A stretch of DNA of 64,000 nucleotides, taken from positions 10,853,427-10,917,426 of the forward strand of contig NC_045147.1 of NCBI RefSeq assembly GCF_008831285.2. Reading direction: 5' to 3'. Below, in pieces: positions 1-11,522 of the stretch. The notes under the pieces were generated by a model. That model was given only the letters and a program-made list of their open reading frames with translations, was not told the origin of the DNA and searched no databases. The position numbers and the translations under genes are program-made. Each line of letters starts with the position of its first letter. Positions within the stretch are counted from its first letter, which is position 1. The DNA comes from Nymphaea colorata (taxonomy: Eukaryota; Streptophyta; Magnoliopsida; Nymphaeales; Nymphaeaceae).

Positions 1-359
1 CCCAGTGACCATGTGATATTTCGAAACTTTCGTGATTCAAAAATGAAATCGTACACAGGTAAACGCAAAAAATACGTTACAATTGGTGTAAGCCTTAAAA
101 CATGACAATTATCACATTCTTTTCTTCATGCTTTAGTGGCATATATAGTTGCAGTCCCTACTGAGGTAATTGTCACAAATTTATTCCTCATTATATATAT
201 ATATAGTCTATCAAATAAGCACAAGTTTTAGCTTTTCATTATTGAATAATAACTACAACGAATGGAAGTTGGGCCACACGAACAGTTGAATTGACAACTG
301 TAAACAAATAAACCAATTGAATGAATAAATAAACCACCAAGGACCTTTTTTTGACGGCC
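1..359 (-). other. 3' UTR and downstream flank of peroxidase gene 1
   Basis: No gene is visible. From about 200 to 359 the sequence, read on the minus strand, matches the 3' UTRs of the beta peroxidases (genes 2, 4, 5), with a deletion of roughly 25 bp relative to them. The stretch 1-180 has no recognisable match elsewhere in the window. Confidence 0.6.
238..243 (-). terminator. Degenerate poly(A) signal of gene 1 (AATAAT)
   Basis: At the position where genes 2, 4 and 5 carry AATAAA, the minus strand here reads AATAAT within an otherwise matching 3' UTR. Single-base variants of the hexamer are common in plants, so polyadenylation may still work. Confidence 0.4.
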
Positions 360-1528
360 TTAATTTACCACCCTGCAAGACTTCCTGATCTCCCCTCGAG
401 ATCCAGTCAGCACCTCTATCGAGCCCATCCGCACCATCGCTGCGGAGAACTTGTGAGCCCACACTGAACCTTGGTTCACGTTTTGGTCCACCATCCTGGC
501 CGTGTCTGCCCTTTCTGTCAGTGCTTGGTCCGATGTGAGCAGCCCTCGCTGGTACTTGAGGTTCACGTAATACTTGTTGTCCAGCCTATTTGGTGTCACT
601 GGGTCCAAAGCCACCGTTGCATCCTGGGTCGACGACTCCGGATCCGGGCACTTTGTCCTCAGGTAGCGCACATACTTGGGGTCCATGGATGGGTCGGCAG
701 CACCGGTCGAGTTGTTGAAGCCATAAAGCCGATCGGAAAACGATGAGCAGTGAGACACACCCAAGGTGTGTGCACCAGATAAAGTGACCATGTCTTCAAG
801 AGAAAGCCCCTTGGCAGCAAACTTCTCTTCCAGTTCGTCCACATTAGAGGTTGGTAAGGGCAGGTTATCGAGCACCTCAGACTCCTTAGATACACGTCCG
901 TCACGCCGTCCGGCAGGTACAGAGTAGTAGAAACCGCCGGTCATGTGAACGGCATCCCGAGCAGCAAAGGCAAGAACGTCGGCGCAGGACACCAGTTGAG
1001 GGCATTCTGATTCCAACACGGCTTTGGCCTCATCAATGATCTCGAACCCGCGGAGGCTGGGGTTGTTTGCAAGCGAGTCTTTCTCAGCCTTGTTCCCAGT
1101 AGTGGAGTCGAGGAGAACAGAACCATCGCAACCCTGTCATTTTTTAGGAATAATCATCATTTGTTATAAATCACCAGCAAAGCAGCTCACTAGCTGCGAT
1201 TCGTATCAAAATGTATACCCAAAGAAGCAATTCAAAGAAGCTAGGAGGAAGAGAAGTAAGTGCCTAGTACCCTAACAAAGCAGTCGTGGAAATGCATCCG
1301 GATCAATCCAGCAGCCATTCCTGGATTGCGGGCAACGGCCTTCGCTACTGTCCTCTGCACCACTGCCTCTGCCGATGGGCAGCTGTACCTGTAGTAGCCC
1401 ACGCTCAGTGAGCTACCATGATCGGCCTCGACGCAAGCAACTATTCCTATGAGCAGGCAGAATATGAGTGTAGAGCGTCGAAGCAAAGGGAAATGCTCAT
1501 TATGGCCGAAGTGCTGGAACGCAGCCAT
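360..1528 (-). CDS. Class III secretory peroxidase, gene 1 (alpha-like, mosaic)
   Basis: Plant haem peroxidase (EC 1.11.1.7 family), which uses H2O2 to oxidise phenolics and similar substrates in the apoplast or vacuole. Two exons: 1271-1528 and 360-1133 on the minus strand, with a phase-0 GT-AG intron directly after the distal-haem motif HFHDCFVR. The product is 343 aa. Residues 1 to about 35 are a hydrophobic signal peptide. Distal Arg77 and His81 and proximal His208 (LSGAHTLG) are present, as are eight cysteines (50, 83, 88, 130, 136, 215, 248, 339) in the usual disulphide pattern. The length is typical of the family. Exon 1 and the C-terminus resemble genes 3 and 6, while the intron, the 5' part of exon 2 and the 3' UTR resemble genes 2, 4 and 5, suggesting gene conversion. 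It diverges from gene 2. The exact substrate is unknown. Confidence 0.93.
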
Positions 1529-1627
1529 ATTGTCTATGGAAGAAATTGTATATACGAGAACGAGTGATTGGTATGTAGGATCTGAGCTGAGGATTTGTGT
1601 GTTTCAATTGGGGGCGTGTGTGGTGGG

Positions 1628-1635
1628 TATTTATA
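1628..1635 (-). promoter_or_regulatory. TATA box of gene 1
   Basis: TATAAATA on the minus strand about 100 bp upstream of the ATG. The same box and its surroundings occur at the same place in genes 3 and 6. Confidence 0.75.
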
Positions 1636-1977
1636 GAAAGAAGTGGCTAGCTGTTCACTTCTTCCTGGAAGAAGCGATCGTGAGACGGCGGGCAACATGT
1701 AGGTTTGAAGGTTGGAATGTGAAAGGCATATTTCCAAGTGTGGGCATTACTCGCTTTCTCAAGTCCTGTATGCGCTTTGAATCGGTCGACTTGCCCCGGT
1801 GTTTTGAAGATGAAGGTCAGTGTGCCGATGTACAACCACTACACATGGACACGCTCTTCTCAAATTAAGTTCCTACTTTTAAACATCTTCTCCAAAGTAA
1901 TCACCGGTATTATTTTGGCGACGCATAAAGATTATTGACGACTACTTTGTACATCCCATAAAGGAGGAAAAATGAAA

Positions 1978-2049
1978 AGTCAGGTCAGCTTTGGCCTTCC
2001 CCCAAAAGAGGCTCGCCCATACATGTACACGTGCAAGTTTGACTTGAAT
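1978..2049. repeat. Internal spacer repeat, copy 1
   Basis: Shares a block containing CAGCTTTGGCC followed by a CCCAAAAGA-type stretch and a TACATG-rich end with 2841-2908, about 862 bp away in the same orientation. This suggests the spacer was built by an old duplication of promoter DNA. Confidence 0.6.
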
Positions 2050-2840
2050 ATCTGCTAGATAAGTTCAATTGTGTCCGCCTAATAATCGATCAATTTCTTT
2101 CACCTAAGTACGTGCAAAAAACACAAACAATTCTCCTTTTTGTCGTAGAGGATGTATTGTAACTAATGACAAACCAATGAAAATCTCGTTATCGATTTGA
2201 TTTTTATGAGTTTTTTATTTTTATGAATACTACTTGTCTGAACTATTATAGTATAAATGATAAATATGAGGCACTTTTAGTTGATGGGTGTACTGCTTTT
2301 TACCTATGTTTCTAAAATAACTATGAAATCTGACGCAAAAAAAAAGATGAGGGACTTTTGGGCCTTTCAAAGTATCTCAATTCTCTCTCCCTGCCCAAGC
2401 GGTTAATGATGAATATGGGATTGAGCTATAAATCAAGTCCAAATTGGCTTTTGGTATTGAACCATTTAGAATGTGGCTCTGAAGCAAGAATAGAAATTCA
2501 GACGGACTTTTATATTTATATCTGAATTTGAATCCAAATCCAATCGAATGTCATTTCTTAAATTTGAATCCAATTTGATTTCTTAATTGGATATTAAATT
2601 TTATTACATATCAATTTTTTTCAGACTAATTGGATATATTTAAACTTACCTGAAATTGACTAGACCATGTCTTCCAATAACGACCGTTGATTTAATTTCC
2701 TTGAAAATCTTTTGTGGTTGCAACTTTGCCTTCGCACCCAGCATCTAAAAACATATCATAGGGCCGTCCTTGTCCTTTAGACCCATAGATTAAGATTTTT
2801 GATATAATCGCTTTGGATCCAAACAACGAGGAAAAAGAAA

Positions 2841-2908
2841 AGTCAAGTCAGCTTTGGCCATTACCCAAAAGAAGTGCGCCTATACATGCATTCATGCAAA
2901 CTGCCCTT
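2841..2908. repeat. Internal spacer repeat, copy 2
   Basis: Diverged direct partner of 1978-2049. The same pair recurs in the spacers of units B and C. Confidence 0.6.
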
Positions 2909-4710
2909 ACACCGCTTAAAATCAATTCATTTTTTAAATGTGCCAACAAAGTTTGAATCGGAATCTACGAACTGGAGTGGAATCAAGAAATTTGAATTAG
3001 TTTGTTGTGCTTGGTCAACCAAACCATGAAGGCCCCAGTATGATTGAACAAACACGTAAGTAACAAAAGCTGATATTAGAGAATTTCTATCCTTATCGGA
3101 GGACTAGAAGGAGTATTTTATCATATCGTCTACCAAGAGAGCCGAAGTCAGCACGATTTTCCATTCCATATTTCCCTAGTAACAATAAGCTTAGTTTTGG
3201 TTTGCCTTTGTCCTCTCCTTTCATTTTGTAGTACGCAGAGTTGACGTTCTGAAAGCTCAAAACATAGGTTGGTCACCTACTCTTAAAAGCAAATTTGCTT
3301 CTAAATCCAGCCTTCTCTTTTTGGACATCAGATCAATATAGTTGAGTCCACGGGAGCAACAAAAGTATTACCAATAAAAAGGATTGGCTACCAATTAGAA
3401 ATACCATTGCATTAACATAAACCTATGCTCAAGAATCTTCATGTCCCTCACTGAACTCTTTTACTTGGCCTTAATGACCTTCAGGTATAGGCAGAGTTGC
3501 AAGCGCCATTCGGTACATCCAACATACATATGCCAAATGAAAGAAAGGGACATTTTCAAAATTGTTGAAAAAGAAATATCCTTTTGAGTCTTTTTACGTT
3601 TTTTTCTATTTCCACTAAAAGTTTCCCTTTTCTATCTAAATGGGAGCATTTTTGTCAACAACAACAAAACCAGCTTCAGTTGAGGTATGTTGTTGTTAAT
3701 AAAAACGAATAAATAAGTATCATAAATACAAAAGACTGAATCTTGTATATACTTTTTCAAAGTATTTAGCAATAGGGCAGGTTATCCAGCTGGCCTGGCC
3801 CAATAAGAAGTTAGGCTTGGGCGGAGCTCCATTAGGATTCTTGGGCCCAGCCGACAGCCCATAAGGGCCGCAACTGCAGTCCCAGCTAAGCTTCTTATTG
3901 GGACAAGTGGATTCACAACGAACGGATGAGATCATTCACTAAGACAAAATATTTGATCGGTTTAAATGGAATTAAGCTACAAAATAATATACTGAGATGG
4001 AGTTGCATGTACAGCTTGTGTGTACCTAACAAATAAGCACTAAAAAAAGGGTTGGGGTATTTTTTTATATAGATAATCACATTTTATATAGATAAACACA
4101 TTTTTTAATTTTGTTTTCTTCCTTTTAAAAATATTTTTATTTATCAAAGATATTTTGGTTATTACATATCAGTGTACACATAACCAGTTTGGCATGAAAC
4201 TCTCTTTCTTTCTCTAAGAAAGGGTCAACTCAATAATAGTGCATGCTACCATTTATGGTGATTGTAAAAACAATGACTACAGAAATTAAATTAATGACCA
4301 AGCTTTTACCAGCCAATCAATTCAACCAGATATGCTGCTACCCATAAGAAGACAAAAGCCAAAAGAAGTTTGACTTAAATTATTGTGTTCGGGTTAATCA
4401 ATTATGGAGGCCCTCAACCTAGTCTACTTTTTGATGGAACAAAGTTGTAAGCAACAAATTAAAGCTAATGTTTAGAGAATTTCCCACAATAAGCTTCATT
4501 CATGAGCACACTTCCAACAGCAAATTAATATCTTCCATCAGTTGCTTTCTACCATTGCCAAATCTGTCTTTCTTTTAATCTGGACATCAGAACGTGTTGA
4601 TCAATCATGAGTACATCCTTCTAACACCACTCAAGGAATTAAAATTACCAACATACAGGCTTGTTGGCTACCAATAGAATTATATAACACCCCACACCTA
4701 TGCTCAAGAA

Positions 4711-4746
4711 TCTCTCTCTCTCTCTCTCTCTCTCTCCCTCTCTCTC
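4711..4746. repeat. (CT)n microsatellite in spacer A
   Basis: A CT dinucleotide tract with one CCC interruption, about 580 bp upstream of the gene 2 TATA side of the spacer. It also occurs at 10905-10940 and, as (GA)n, at 33910-33945. Confidence 0.85.
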
Positions 4747-5201
4747 AACACTTTTATGAATTCTCAAACCGATCGCCAAGTTTTCCTTTGCACCCAAAAA
4801 GGTTAACTAGTTAATGTACTCTACACGCTTGCAGTTGCTAGATGCAAAGGGGAGCATGATATAAAAAATGCTAGAAGGGCAAGCTCTTGCTTTTGCGAAT
4901 ATATAAAATTTAAAAATATTGATCATGTTTACACATAAAATTGTAGGCCATCTGTGTTTAATTTACTATTTAAAGCTACGACTTTTTGGGAAGACTCCGT
5001 GTAGTGGTTGTGTGCATCCCATTGATCTTCAAATAACTGTATCCGTCATACTCACGACTTGTTCAAAGCATTAGACTTCAAAGAATGGCTACTGCCGAGA
5101 CTTAGAGAAATAGTATTGTTCACATTAAATCCTTGAAAAGGACAGATTGGCCCTGTCACGGCCGCTTCTTCTAAGAACTGATCGCCGGCCATCTCTTCAT
5201 C

Positions 5202-5209
5202 TATAAATA
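5202..5209 (+). promoter_or_regulatory. TATA box of gene 2
   Basis: TATAAATA about 120 bp upstream of the ATG, followed by a CCCACCATCTACGCCCCC-type leader that resembles the alpha leader. Confidence 0.75.
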
Positions 5210-5328
5210 CCCACCATCTACGCCCCCATTTGACACACACAACTCCGTAGCTCATATCCACTATTCTGCGAGCACCTGCTACTTACCAATTAGCCTTTCT
5301 CGTACATACCGTTTCTTCCATAGACAAT

Positions 5329-6494
5329 ATGGCTACCTACCAGCACTTCTGCCAATGCAATCTCTCTTTGCTTCGAAGCTTGGCACTCATTTTCTGCCTG
5401 CTCATAGGAATAGTTGCTGGCGTCGAGGCCGATCATGGTAGCTCACTGAGCGTCGGCTACTACAGGCACAGCTGCCCATCAGCAGAGGTAGTGGTGCAGA
5501 GGATAGTAGCAAAGGCCGTTGCCCGCAATCCAGGAATGGCTGCTGGATTGATCCGGATGCATTTCCACGACTGCTTTGTTAGGGTACTAGGCACTTACTT
5601 CTCTTCCTCCTAGCTTCTTTGAATTGCATCTTTGGGTATACATTTTGATACGAATCGCAGCTAGTGAGCTGCTTTGCTGGTGATTTATAACAAATGAAGA
5701 TTATTACTAAAAAATGACAGGGTTGCGATGGTTCTGTTCTCCTCGACTCGACTACTGGGAACAAGGCTGAGAAAGACTCGCTTGCAAACAACCCCAGCCA
5801 ACGCGGGTTCGAGATCATTGATGAGGCCAAAGCCGTGTTGGAATCAGAATGCCCTCAACTGGTGTCCTGCGCCGACGTTCTTGCCTTTGCTGCTCGGGAT
5901 GCCGTTCACATGACCGGCGGTTTCTACTACTCTGTACCTGCCGGACGGCGTGACGGACGTGTATCTAAGGAGTCTGAGGTGCTCGATAACCTGCCCTTAC
6001 CAACCTCTAATGTGGACGAACTGGAAGAGAAGTTTGCAGCCAAGGGGCATTCTCTTGAAGACATGGTCACTCTATCTGGTGCACACACCTTGGGTGTGTC
6101 TCACTGCTCATCGTTTTCCGATCGGCTTTATGGCTTCAACAACTCGACCGGTGCTGCCGACCCATCCATGGACCCCAAGTATGTGCGCTACCTGAGGACA
6201 AAGTGCCCGGATCCGGAGTCGTCGTCCCAGGATGCAACGGTGGCTTTGGACCCAGTGACACCAAATAGGCTGGACAACAAGTATTACGTGAACCTCAAGT
6301 ACCAGCGAGGGCTGCTCACATCGGACCAAGCACTGACAGAAAGGGCAGACACGGCCAGGATGGTGAACCAAAACGTGAACCAAGGTTCAATGTGGGCTCA
6401 CAAGTTCTCTGCAGCGATGGTGCGGATGGGCTCGATAGACGTGTTGACTGGATATGAAGGGGAGATCAGGAAGTATTGTATGGTTGTTAATTAA
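5329..6494 (+). CDS. Class III secretory peroxidase, gene 2 (beta)
   Basis: Two exons, 5329-5583 and 5721-6494, separated by a 137-bp phase-0 GT-AG intron. The product is 342 aa. A hydrophobic signal peptide covers residues 1 to about 34. Distal Arg76 and His80 lie in [13 protein letters not shown] and the proximal haem ligand is His207 in LSGAHTLG. Eight cysteines (49, 82, 87, 129, 135, 214, 247, 338) match the class III disulphide pattern. The VPAGRRDG motif is kept and there is an NST glycosylation sequon at 226. It differs from the alpha copies near the C-terminus ([10 protein letters not shown]). It shares the divergent spacer with gene 1. Function is by family: secreted, haem- and Ca-binding, H2O2-dependent oxidation. 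The substrate cannot be read from the sequence. Confidence 0.95.
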
Positions 6495-6630
6495 GGCCGT
6501 AAAAACAGGTCCTTGGTGGTTGATTTATTCATTCAATTGGTTTAATTGTTTATAGTTGTTATACGGTGGCCGGAAATGTCAATTCAACTGTTCGTGTGGC
6601 CCAACCTTCCATTCGTTGTAGTTATTATTC

Positions 6631-6636
6631 AATAAA
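6631..6636 (+). terminator. Poly(A) signal AATAAA of gene 2
   Basis: AATAAA 137 bp after the stop codon, inside the conserved 3' UTR. Confidence 0.7.
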
Positions 6637-6645
6637 GAAAAGCTA

Positions 6646-7077
6646 GAACTTGTGCTTATTTGATAGAATATATATTGCTCTCGTTGCTCTCACATTCGTT
6701 AGGCACATCAATACCAATAACAACTCACATCATTAAGTAAACAGATTAATAAATATATCTCATTACACAATAAACTGCCACACATTTCATCAGTTGGTAT
6801 CACCACAACATTACAGACCAATCATCATTAAACTGTCACAACACACATATTTGCCAGGACTGGCGAAACTCCGACAAACACATGGACACTCAAAACAATT
6901 AATTTCAATTATCAAGCACATCCTCATGATGCATATCAATAAATATATTTCTTAGCAAAGTACATTTCAGTTCAAAATTAGGATTCATATTCCCACATAA
7001 GTGTAGAAACAGAATTTGGATTGGGAAATCAGATATCTGGAAACTATCAATTGCTGATGGAGGAGCACAAAACTCAC
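6646..7077. other. Downstream flank of gene 2, up to the gap
   Basis: No gene. The sequence matches 12840-13271 (behind gene 4) and, inverted, about 31579-32010 (behind gene 5). It stops abruptly at the N run. Confidence 0.7.
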
Positions 7078-7177
7078 NNNNNNNNNNNNNNNNNNNNNNN
7101 NNNNNNNNNNNNNNNNNNNNNNNNNNNNNNNNNNNNNNNNNNNNNNNNNNNNNNNNNNNNNNNNNNNNNNNNNNNNN
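7078..7177. other. Assembly gap of 100 N
   Basis: Exactly 100 N, the usual placeholder for a gap of unknown size. It separates the flank behind gene 2 from the middle of gene 3 exon 2, so the missing DNA includes at least the 3' part of gene 3. Confidence 0.97.
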
Positions 7178-7719
7178 GTCGGCGCAGGACACCAGTTGAG
7201 GGCATTCTGATTCCAACACAGCTTTGGCCTCGTCAATGATCTCGAACCCGCGGAGGCTGGGGTTGTTTGCAAGCGAGTCTTTCTCGGCGTCGTCGTTGCC
7301 AGGAGTCGAGTCCAGAAGAACAGAACCATCGCAACCCTGTCATTTTTTAGGCATAATTTCATTTGTTATAAATCACCATCCAAGCAGCTCGCTAGCTGCG
7401 ATTCGTATCAAAAGGTATACACAAAGAAGCAATTCAAAGAAGCTAGGAGGAAGAGAAGTACCCTAACAAAGCAGTCGTGGAAATGCATCCGGATCAATCC
7501 AGCAGCCATTCCTGGATTACGGGCAACGGCCTTCGCTACTGTCCTCTGCACCACTGCCTCTGCTGATGGGCAGCTGTGCCTGTAGTAGCCCACGCTCAGT
7601 GAGCTACCATGATCGGCCACGACGCAAGCAACTATTCCTATGAGCAGGCAGAAAATGAGTGCAGAGCGTCGAAGCAAAGGGAGATGCTCATTATGGCCGA
7701 AGTGCTGGAACGCAGCCAT
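7178..7719 (-). CDS. Class III peroxidase, gene 3 (alpha), truncated by the gap
   Basis: Exon 1 is 7462-7719 (86 codons) and the visible part of exon 2 is 7178-7336 (53 codons), minus strand, with the phase-0 GT-AG intron at the usual site. Residues 1-139 are visible: signal peptide, distal Arg77 and His81, and the first five conserved cysteines, ending in VSCAD at the gap. The proximal-haem half is hidden by the N run and need not be absent from the genome. The visible protein is identical to gene 6 over this part, including the PGNDDAEK variant loop. It diverges from gene 4. Confidence 0.88.
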
Positions 7720-7818
7720 ATTGTCTATGGAAGAAATTGTATATATGAGAACGACTGATTGGTATGTAGGATCTGAGCTGAGGATTTGTGTGTTTCAATT
7801 GGGGGCGTGTGTGGTGGG

Positions 7819-7826
7819 TATTTATA
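7819..7826 (-). promoter_or_regulatory. TATA box of gene 3
   Basis: TATAAATA on the minus strand, 100 bp upstream of the ATG, as in genes 1 and 6. Confidence 0.75.
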
Positions 7827-10800
7827 GAAAGAAGTGGCTAGCTGTTCACTTCTTCCTGGAAGAAGCGATCGTGAGACGGCGGGCAACATGTAGGTTTGAA
7901 GGTTGGAATGTGAAAGGCATATTTCCAAGTGTGGGCATTACTCGCTTTCTCAAGTCCTGTATGCGCTTTGAATCGGTCGACTTGCCCCGGTGTTTTGAAG
8001 ATGAAGGTCAGTGTGCCGATGTACAACCACTACACATGGACACGCTCTTCTCAAATTAAGTTCCTACTTTTAAACATCTTCTCCAAAGTAATCACCGGTA
8101 TTATTTTGGCGACGCATAAAGATTATTGACGACTACTTTGTACATCCCATAAAGGAGGAAAAATGAAAAGTCAGGTCAGCTTTGGCCTTCCCCCAAAAGA
8201 GGCTCGCCCATACATGTACACGTGCAAGTTTGACTTGAATATCTGCTAGATAAGTTCAATTGTGTCCGCCTAATAATCGATCAATTTCTTTCACCTAAGT
8301 ACGTGCAAAAAACACAAACAATTCTCCTTTTTGTCGTAGAGGATGTATTGTAACTAATGACAAACCAATGAAAATCTCGTTATCGATTTGATTTTTATGA
8401 GTTTTTTATTTTTATGAATACTACTTGTCTGAACTATTATAGTATAAATGATAAATATGAGGCACTTTTAGTTGATGGGTGTACTGCTTTTTACCTATGT
8501 TTCTAAAATAACTATGAAATCTGACGCAAAAAAAAAGATGAGGGACTTTTGGGCCTTTCAAAGTATCTCAATTCTCTCTCCCTGCCCAAGCGGTTAATGA
8601 TGAATATGGGATTGAGCTATAAATCAAGTCCAAATTGGCTTTTGGTATTGAACCATTTAGAATGTGGCTCTGAAGCAAGAATAGAAATTCAGACGGACTT
8701 TTATATTTATATCTGAATTTGAATCCAAATCCAATCGAATGTCATTTCTTAAATTTGAATCCAATTTGATTTCTTAATTGGATATTAAATTTTATTACAT
8801 ATCAATTTTTTTCAGACTAATTGGATATATTTAAACTTACCTGAAATTGACTAGACCATGTCTTCCAATAACGACCGTTGATTTAATTTCCTTGAAAATC
8901 TTTTGTGGTTGCAACTTTGCCTTCGCACCCAGCATCTAAAAACATATCATAGGGCCGTCCTTGTCCTTTAGACCCATAGATTAAGATTTTTGATATAATC
9001 GCTTTGGATCCAAACAACGAGGAAAAAGAAAAGTCAAGTCAGCTTTGGCCATTACCCAAAAGAAGTGCGCCTATACATGCATTCATGCAAACTGCCCTTA
9101 CACCGCTTAAAATCAATTCATTTTTTAAATGTGCCAACAAAGTTTGAATCGGAATCTACGAACTGGAGTGGAATCAAGAAATTTGAATTAGTTTGTTGTG
9201 CTTGGTCAACCAAACCATGAAGGCCCCAGTATGATTGAACAAACACGTAAGTAACAAAAGCTGATATTAGAGAATTTCTATCCTTATCGGAGGACTAGAA
9301 GGAGTATTTTATCATATCGTCTACCAAGAGAGCCGAAGTCAGCACGATTTTCCATTCCATATTTCCCTAGTAACAATAAGCTTAGTTTTGGTTTGCCTTT
9401 GTCCTCTCCTTTCATTTTGTAGTACGCAGAGTTGACGTTCTGAAAGCTCAAAACATAGGTTGGTCACCTACTCTTAAAAGCAAATTTGCTTCTAAATCCA
9501 GCCTTCTCTTTTTGGACATCAGATCAATATAGTTGAGTCCACGGGAGCAACAAAAGTATTACCAATAAAAAGGATTGGCTACCAATTAGAAATACCATTG
9601 CATTAACATAAACCTATGCTCAAGAATCTTCATGTCCCTCACTGAACTCTTTTACTTGGCCTTAATGACCTTCAGGTATAGGCAGAGTTGCAAGCGCCAT
9701 TCGGTACATCCAACATACATATGCCAAATGAAAGAAAGGGACATTTTCAAAATTGTTGAAAAAGAAATATCCTTTTGAGTCTTTTTACGTTTTTTTCTAT
9801 TTCCACTAAAAGTTTCCCTTTTCTATCTAAATGGGAGCATTTTTGTCAACAACAACAAAACCAGCTTCAGTTGAGGTATGTTGTTGTTAATAAAAACGAA
9901 TAAATAAGTATCATAAATACAAAAGACTGAATCTTGTATATACTTTTTCAAAGTATTTAGCAATAGGGCAGGTTATCCAGCTGGCCTGGCCCAATAAGAA
10001 GTTAGGCTTGGGCGGAGCTCCATTAGGATTCTTGGGCCCAGCCGACAGCCCATAAGGGCCGCAACTGCAGTCCCAGCTAAGCTTCTTATTGGGACAAGTG
10101 GATTCACAACGAACGGATGAGATCATTCACTAAGACAAAATATTTGATCGGTTTAAATGGAATTAAGCTACAAAATAATATACTGAGATGGAGTTGCATG
10201 TACAGCTTGTGTGTACCTAACAAATAAGCACTAAAAAAAAGGGTTGGGGTATTTTTTTTATATAGATAATCACATTTTATATAGATAAACACATTTTTTA
10301 ATTTTGTTTTCTTCCTTTTAAAAATATTTTTATTTATCAAAGATATTTTGGTTATTACATATCAGTGTACACATAACCAGTTTGGCATGAAACTCTCTTT
10401 CTTTCTCTAAGAAAGGGTCAACTCAATAATAGTGCATGCTACCATTTATGGTGATTGTAAAAACAATGACTACAGAAATTAAATTAATGACCAAGCTTTT
10501 ACCAGCCAATCAATTCAACCAGATATGCTGCTACCCATAAGAAGACAAAAGCCAAAAGAAGTTTGACTTAAATTATTGTGTTCGGGTTAATCAATTATGG
10601 AGGCCCTCAACCTAGTCTACTTTTTGATGGAACAAAGTTGTAAGCAACAAATTAAAGCTAATGTTTAGAGAATTTCCCACAATAAGCTTCATTCATGAGC
10701 ACACTTCCAACAGCAAATTAATATCTTCCATCAGTTGCTTTCTACCATTGCCAAATCTGTCTTTCTTTTAATCTGGACATCAGAACGTGTTGATCAATCA

Positions 10801-11395
10801 TGAGTACATCCTTCTAACACCACTCAAGGAATTAAAATTACCAACATACAGGCTTGTTGGCTACCAAATAGAATTATATAACACCCCACACCTATGCTCA
10901 AGAATCTCTCTCTCTCTCTCTCTCTCTCTCCCTCTCTCTCAACACTTTTATGAATTCTCAAACCGATCGCCAAGTTTTCCTTTGCACCCAAAAAGGTTAA
11001 CTAGTTAATGTACTCTACACGCTTGCAGTTGCTAGATGCAAAGGGGAGCATGATATAAAAAATGCTAGAAGGGCAAGCTCTTGCTTTTGCGAATATATAA
11101 AATTTAAAAATATTGATCATGTTTACACATAAAATTGTAGGCCATCTGTGTTTAATTTACTATTTAAAGCTACGACTTTTTGGGAAGACTCCGTGTAGTG
11201 GTTGTGTGCATCCCATTGATCTTCAAATAACTGTATCCGTCATACTCACGACTTGTTCAAAGCATTAGACTTCAAAGAATGGCTACTGCCGAGACTTAGA
11301 GAAATAGTATTGTTCACATTAAATCCTTGAAAAGGACAGATTGGCCCTGTCACGGCCGCTTCTTCTAAGAACTGATCGCCGGCCATCTCTTCATC
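7827..11395. promoter_or_regulatory. Divergent spacer of unit B
   Basis: There are 3,803 bp between the starts of genes 3 and 4. It is almost identical to spacer A, with three extra bases near homopolymers and the tract at 10.2-10.9 kb. It matches spacer C base for base in length when inverted. It has the same internal repeats and a (CT)n tract at 10905-10940. No supported gene. Confidence 0.6.
10905..10940. repeat. (CT)n microsatellite in spacer B
   Basis: CT dinucleotide tract equivalent to 4711-4746. Confidence 0.85.
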
Positions 11396-11403
11396 TATAA
11401 ATA
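11396..11403 (+). promoter_or_regulatory. TATA box of gene 4
   Basis: TATAAATA 120 bp upstream of the ATG, identical in context to gene 2. Confidence 0.75.
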
Positions 11404-11522
11404 CCCACCATCTACGCCCCCATTTGACACACACAACTCCGTAGCTCATATCCACTATTCTGCGAGCACCTGCTACTTACCAATTAGCCTTTCTCGTACA
11501 TACCGTTTCTTCCATAGACAAT

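Larger units (their letters stand above)
1636..5201. promoter_or_regulatory. Divergent spacer of unit A
   Basis: The two start codons of genes 1 and 2 are 3,800 bp apart and no supported gene lies between them. The spacer is AT-rich. It holds an old internal duplication (about 1978-2049 against 2841-2908, and about 3327-3440 against 4583-4710) and a (CT)n tract at 4711-4746. A 71-codon ORF at 3720-3935 (-) is repeated in units B and C, but its decayed relative near 23.6 kb has lost the reading frame, so it is probably not a gene. The spacer presumably contains both promoters. Confidence 0.6.
978..7077. repeat. Direct repeat, unit A copy
   Basis: Matches 7178-13271 in the same orientation with an offset of about 6.19-6.20 kb. 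From the gene 1 promoter rightwards the two are almost identical. Within gene 1 the match is poorer because gene 1 differs from gene 3. The two copies sit on either side of the N gap. Confidence 0.92.

Noticed and set aside
471-746. 91-codon ORF on the strand opposite the peroxidase exon, repeated in all six copies
   Set aside because: It is the antisense shadow of exon 2 and is conserved only because the exon is duplicated.
1449-1868. 139-codon ORF spanning the gene 1 leader and promoter on the plus strand
   Set aside because: It overlaps the peroxidase start, signal-peptide codons and TATA box in antisense and has no recognisable domain.
3720-3935. 71-codon ORF in the spacer, present in units A, B and C
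   Set aside because: It is carried along by the duplication of the spacer. The older relative near 23605 has indels that break the frame, so there is no sign of selection on a protein.
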